Shown here piece by piece: positions 60,989 to 64,000 of a stretch of 64,000 nucleotides of DNA. A program made the position numbers and the translations under genes. Location: positions 1,240,001 through 1,304,000 of the forward strand of contig OY969703.1 of NCBI GenBank assembly GCA_963702075.1. Direction: 5' to 3'. The stretch comes from VAYN01 sp963702075. Lineage in GTDB: Bacteria > Actinomycetota > Thermoleophilia > Solirubrobacterales > 70-9. Numbering within the stretch: position 1 is the stretch's first letter; each line of letters starts with the position of its first letter. A model generated the notes under the pieces. That model was not told the origin of the DNA. It ran no database searches and worked only from the letters and a program-made list of their open reading frames with translations.

Positions 60989-62058
60989 CACGAGCGCTGC
61001 AGCCGGCCGAGCAGACGGTTGAAGGTCATCCGCCGCTCGGGGAAGAGAAACGCCGTCGCCAGCCGCCGCGCCAGCGGCCGCGGGGCAAGCGCCATCGCCG
61101 CGAACCAGCCGACGAACATCGCCTTCATCGCCACCCCGGCGTTGGTCCGCCGCCGCGCCGCCGTCCACGCTTCGCGCGCCAGGCCGGCTCGCGTGTCTTC
61201 GGGGACCGTGTGGAGCTCCGGCTCCAGGCGGAGGGAGATCATCCGGTTCGCCAGGTCGGCGATTGAGACGATCGGCTCCGGGTGCGGTATCCGCTCGCGC
61301 CGGGCGAGCTCGAGCAGGGCTGCGGCGGTGGAGCGGTCGACCCGGATCGTCAGCCGCAGACGCTCCATGTCGAGGCCCGGGTCCAGCTCTTCGTAGGCGT
61401 TGTCTCCGTGCACCCGGTAGGAGGCACCGACGTGGTCGAGAGAGGCCACCGGCCCCAGCAGCGGCATTAAGTGGACGAGATAGCGCTCGGCGCACATCCG
61501 GTACTCGCGCTCGGGGATCGGCATCACCTTGGCCATCGCCTCGCGCCGGAAGGCGTTGGCGCTGGTCGGCACCCAGGGCAGGTCGAAAGGCTGGTTCAGC
61601 TCTTCTGCGCAGACGTCACCGTCCGGCATCGGGATGTGAGAGGGGGGCTTGACGAAGCCGGTCGGCCTGCCCTCCCCGTCCACGACCTCCATTCGCGACT
61701 GAGTCTTGACCACCCGCTCATCGGCGGCGAAGACGGCCGCCGCCCTCGCGGCGCATTCGGGGTGGAGGAGGTCGTCGGCGTCGAGGAGGATCACCACGTC
61801 GCCCTCGCAGCGCTCGAAGCCGGCGTTGAAGGCCGAAGCGTGACCGCCGTTCTCCTTCGCGACCACGGTCACCCGGTCGCCGAAGCGCCGGGCGACCGCG
61901 ACCGAGTCGTCGCTGGAGCCGTCGTCGACGACGATCACCCGCACCCGCTCGTGGGTCTGAGCGAGGGCGCTTTCGATCGCGGCGGCGAGGAAGCGGCCGT
62001 AGTTGTAGTTGTCGATGACGACGTCGACGCTCAGCGCAGCGCCATCGCCGCCGCTCAT
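60988..62058 (-). CDS. Family 2 glycosyltransferase
   Basis: A 356-residue GT2: VDVVIDNYNYGRFLAAAIES (unusual NYNYG opening known from a GT2 subgroup), VIVVDDGSSDDS, NGGHASAFNAGF, ILLDADDLLHPE. The C-terminal ~100 residues are helical with a basic end. ATG at 62058 overlaps the stop of the DUF1616-like gene (ATGA at 62055-62058); the frame continues upstream but in a register that overlaps that gene. Confidence 0.9.
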   Translation of the reverse strand: MSGGDGAALSVDVVIDNYNYGRFLAAAIESALAQTHERVRVIVVDDGSSDDSVAVARRFGDRVTVVAKENGGHASAFNAGFERCEGDVVILLDADDLLHPECAARAAAVFAADERVVKTQSRMEVVDGEGRPTGFVKPPSHIPMPDGDVCAEELNQPFDLPWVPTSANAFRREAMAKVMPIPEREYRMCAERYLVHLMPLLGPVASLDHVGASYRVHGDNAYEELDPGLDMERLRLTIRVDRSTAAALLELARRERIPHPEPIVSIADLANRMISLRLEPELHTVPEDTRAGLAREAWTAARRRTNAGVAMKAMFVGWFAAMALAPRPLARRLATAFLFPERRMTFNRLLGRLQRS

Positions 62059-62828
62059 TCCGGCGGCTCCGGGATCCAGGCGGCGACCCGGCGGTAGGGC
62101 TTGGTGATTCCCCGGCGGAAGAGGGTGGCCGAGACTTTCACCGGCCGCCCGTTCGAGTCCGGCGGCCGCACCGTGAGCAGCTTCTGTTCGCCCGGAGAGA
62201 GCCGGAAGGCCCGCACCTCGAAGGGCTTTTCGCTGCGGTTGGTACGGAGCTCGAGCGTGAAGCCGTCGCGGCTCTGCTCGCGGCTGGCGATCCCGACCGT
62301 GGCCACGGGCACCGACTTGCCCTGCTCGGCTTCGATCCACAGCTCCGAGTAGCCGATCGCGTTCTTGGCGGAGAAGGGAATGAAGATCAGGACAATGGCG
62401 ACGATCCCGGCGACGATCCCCCCGGCAAGGAGACCCAGCTCGGCTCTCGCCGGCCGCCAACGCGGCCTGCGGGCGGCGGCTCGGGCCGGTTTGGGACGCG
62501 ATATGGCCGCTCCGCGGGCGCAGCCGATCGTTACCAGACAGAGCGCGACCGCCCACCAGCCGGGCGAGATTCCGCCCGGAAGCGGGTCGATCGCCAGCGG
62601 CAGCAGCGCCAGGGTCGCCAGGCTGAGGCCGACGCTGAGGACGAGCAGCCGCGGAGGGTCGATCCTGCGCTTGGCGAAGACGACACAGACGATCGCGTAG
62701 CCGGGGAGGAAGAAGAAGAGCGGCGCGGCGGCCAGGAGGCTCAGCACCGGGACCGGCAGCAGCAGTGCCAGCACGGCGGAGGCGACCGCCACCTTGACCG
62801 CCAAGCCGAGATCGCGGTTGCCCCTCAT
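62055..62828 (-). CDS. DUF1616-like membrane protein
   Basis: A 257-residue protein with about four transmembrane helices in the first 155 residues (AVASAVLALLLPVPVLSLLAAAPLFFFLPG is the first pair, read consecutively) and a C-terminal extracytoplasmic beta domain (~165-257) containing GFTLELRTNRSEKPFEV, as in DUF1616 proteins found in polysaccharide loci of archaea and actinobacteria. Function unknown. ATG at 62826-62828 overlaps the stop of the upstream membrane protein gene (ATGA at 62825-62828). Confidence 0.8.
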   Translation of the reverse strand: MRGNRDLGLAVKVAVASAVLALLLPVPVLSLLAAAPLFFFLPGYAIVCVVFAKRRIDPPRLLVLSVGLSLATLALLPLAIDPLPGGISPGWWAVALCLVTIGCARGAAISRPKPARAAARRPRWRPARAELGLLAGGIVAGIVAIVLIFIPFSAKNAIGYSELWIEAEQGKSVPVATVGIASREQSRDGFTLELRTNRSEKPFEVRAFRLSPGEQKLLTVRPPDSNGRPVKVSATLFRRGITKPYRRVAAWIPEPPE

Positions 62829-64000
62829 CGCCCTTCTCCGAGATCGAAGATCGTGATCGCGCCGTTCGCGTAAATGCGCGAGACGTCCGGAACCCGGTTG
62901 AACTTCGCGGTCGAGCTCCTCGGTTTGAGCGTTTCCCCGCTCGGTTCTTCGGTCGTGAAGAAATGCCCGCGCAGGGTGTCGGCGCTGGCATAGCGGCGGT
63001 CAGGGACGATGTAGCGAAGCTTGTGACGCCGCAGCAGCGGCAGCTCCCAGCCGGTGAAGGATTCGACGTCGAGGACGTCTTCGATTGCCGGCGAGCTGCC
63101 GGCGAAGGCGACCTTGCCGCCGGGGACCATCAGCAGGCCGGCGTCGGCGTTGGTCGCCGCGAAGCGCCCGCCCTCGATGTGCTCCCGCGACCATTCGGCG
63201 GCGCTCAGGGAGGGCGAGGGGATGACCTTGCCGTCGGCGGAGATCCGCATCGGCTTGGCCAGCTGCGAATCCCAGGGCCAGCCGGAGATCGCCCCGCCGA
63301 TCAGGAACAGCGCGATCAGCCCGGCGGCGGTCGCGCGCCAGCGTCGGCGCTCGGAGAAACGGGCGAGCGCGGCGACGAACGCGCAGCTGAGGGTGAAAGC
63401 GAGGCCGATGAAGAGGAACTCGCTGGCGCGGTTGCCGGTCTCCCAGGCGGGCGGCGCCAACCGCAGCGCCAGGGTCCCGAAGAAGGCGACGGCGGCGATC
63501 GCGAAGATCAGCGCGAACGGTTTCTTCATGTGGCGGCGGTAGATCTCGCGCAGGCCGAAGGGAAGGCAGGCGGCGAGGGCGATGACGGCCAGCAGCGCCA
63601 CCGCTTTGCCGAGCAGCGGGGTGGGTTCGACCGATGGGCCGCTCCCCGAGAAGAGGCTGCGAGGCGGGTCCTCGCCGCCGATCGTGTGGGCGATCGCTTC
63701 CACCGCGTTGCCGAGCACGGGCGAGAGATAGCCGACGGTGGTGCTGGCGACGACGAGCAGCCAGAACCCCGCCATCGCCGCGGCGGCAACGGCGAAGGGC
63801 CAGGGGTTCGGCGGCCGCCAGCTGCGGCGCACGAACCAGAAGGAGACGGCGAGGGCGGCGAGGAAGGCCGCGGTCGCGTAGGAAGTGAGGTGGTGGGTGA
63901 CGACGATCGCCGCCACCGCCAGCAGTACCGGCACCCCCCAGGCTCGCCAGGCGGTGCGGGGGGCGGCTTCGCGCTCGGCCAGGGCCATCATCACCAGCAG
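62825..64000 (-). CDS. Multi-pass membrane protein, cut by window end (5' missing)
   Basis: At least 390 residues visible; the frame is still open at the last base, so the start is probably outside the window. The visible part has about six or seven hydrophobic helices (AWGVPVLLAVAAIVV; FAVAAAAMAGFWLLVVA; AVALLAVIALAACLPFG; FALIFAIAAVAFFGTLAL; ATAAGLIALFLIGGAIS) and a ~150-residue extracytoplasmic C terminus (AEWSREHIEGGRFAATNADAG). This layout resembles large membrane proteins of glycan loci with a C-terminal periplasm-like domain, but I cannot name it. Confidence 0.75.
   Translation of the reverse strand: MLVMMALAEREAAPRTAWRAWGVPVLLAVAAIVVTHHLTSYATAAFLAALAVSFWFVRRSWRPPNPWPFAVAAAAMAGFWLLVVASTTVGYLSPVLGNAVEAIAHTIGGEDPPRSLFSGSGPSVEPTPLLGKAVALLAVIALAACLPFGLREIYRRHMKKPFALIFAIAAVAFFGTLALRLAPPAWETGNRASEFLFIGLAFTLSCAFVAALARFSERRRWRATAAGLIALFLIGGAISGWPWDSQLAKPMRISADGKVIPSPSLSAAEWSREHIEGGRFAATNADAGLLMVPGGKVAFAGSSPAIEDVLDVESFTGWELPLLRRHKLRYIVPDRRYASADTLRGHFFTTEEPSGETLKPRSSTAKFNRVPDVSRIYANGAITIFDLGEGR

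Overview
The window reads as chromosomal DNA of a high-GC actinobacterium. Thermoleophilia/Solirubrobacterales is the most likely placing, inferred from gene content and style rather than proved. Supporting signs are a LexA operator of the Gram-positive CGAAC-N4-GTTCG type, a glutamine synthetase of the GSI-alpha kind, GTP-dependent PEP carboxykinase, many GTG starts, and 4-base or 1-base start/stop overlaps throughout the operons. No transposase, integrase, phage gene or CRISPR array is visible.

Layout. 0-11.5 kb is mainly housekeeping: an RNase H-like gene, tRNA-Leu(GAG), lexA with its SOS operator, an SDR, the RNase P RNA, a c-di-AMP (ydaO-type) riboswitch in front of an RlpA-like cell-wall protein, a secreted protein, an AhpD-like protein without its cysteines, glnA, a YyaL-type thioredoxin-fold protein and a GGDEF-EAL protein. 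10.6-23.1 kb is a first polysaccharide locus. A minus-strand operon runs from a UDP-HexNAc dehydrogenase, through a processive GT2 synthase, a 32-residue membrane peptide, a PgaB/IcaB-like deacetylase and glmS, to a second secreted deacetylase with Ig-like domains and a secreted jelly-roll-like protein. A PAS-wHTH-BTAD regulator is divergent from it. 23-31.9 kb holds a fatty-acid or acyl-CoA catabolic operon: TetR, thiolase, FabG-like reductase, MaoC hydratase and two acyl-CoA dehydrogenases, followed by a small unknown gene and an acyl-CoA synthetase. 31.9-39.1 kb is one giant secreted gene: a PIG-L-type deacetylase domain, a PKD-like domain and 23 InlB-type B-repeats. 39.2-44 kb is central carbon metabolism: sucC-like, sucD, a ferredoxin-like gene, a DUF4333-like lipoprotein and pckG. 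44-64 kb is a second, large surface-glycan region: four tandem GH26-like secreted glycosidases, a GT2-GT4 fusion, a GT4, a Wzm/Wzt-type ABC exporter, a GH5, a GT2-deacetylase fusion, then GT2, GT2, GT4, GT2, a DUF1616-like membrane protein and a membrane protein cut by the window end.

How it fits together. glmS and the UDP-HexNAc dehydrogenase would supply amino-sugar and uronic-acid precursors to the GT2 synthase. The deacetylases would trim the polymer outside the membrane, while the 44-64 kb cluster would build and export a second glycan through an ABC transporter, with GH26/GH5 enzymes trimming it. These pathway roles are inference from domain content and order.

Most unusual signals: (1) intergenic palindromes whose apical 42-nt core is identical while the outer stem sequence differs but stays perfectly paired (4750-4825 and 24908-24987), plus other long-stem palindromes at 1939-2023 and 41773-41866; (2) a perfect 18-bp-arm palindrome inserted in frame in the YyaL-like gene; (3) the hyaluronan/PNAG-like synthase operon with a translationally coupled 32-residue membrane peptide; (4) the four-fold GH26 array and the glycosyltransferase fusions; (5) 489-bp near-identical tandem duplications inside the giant B-repeat gene.
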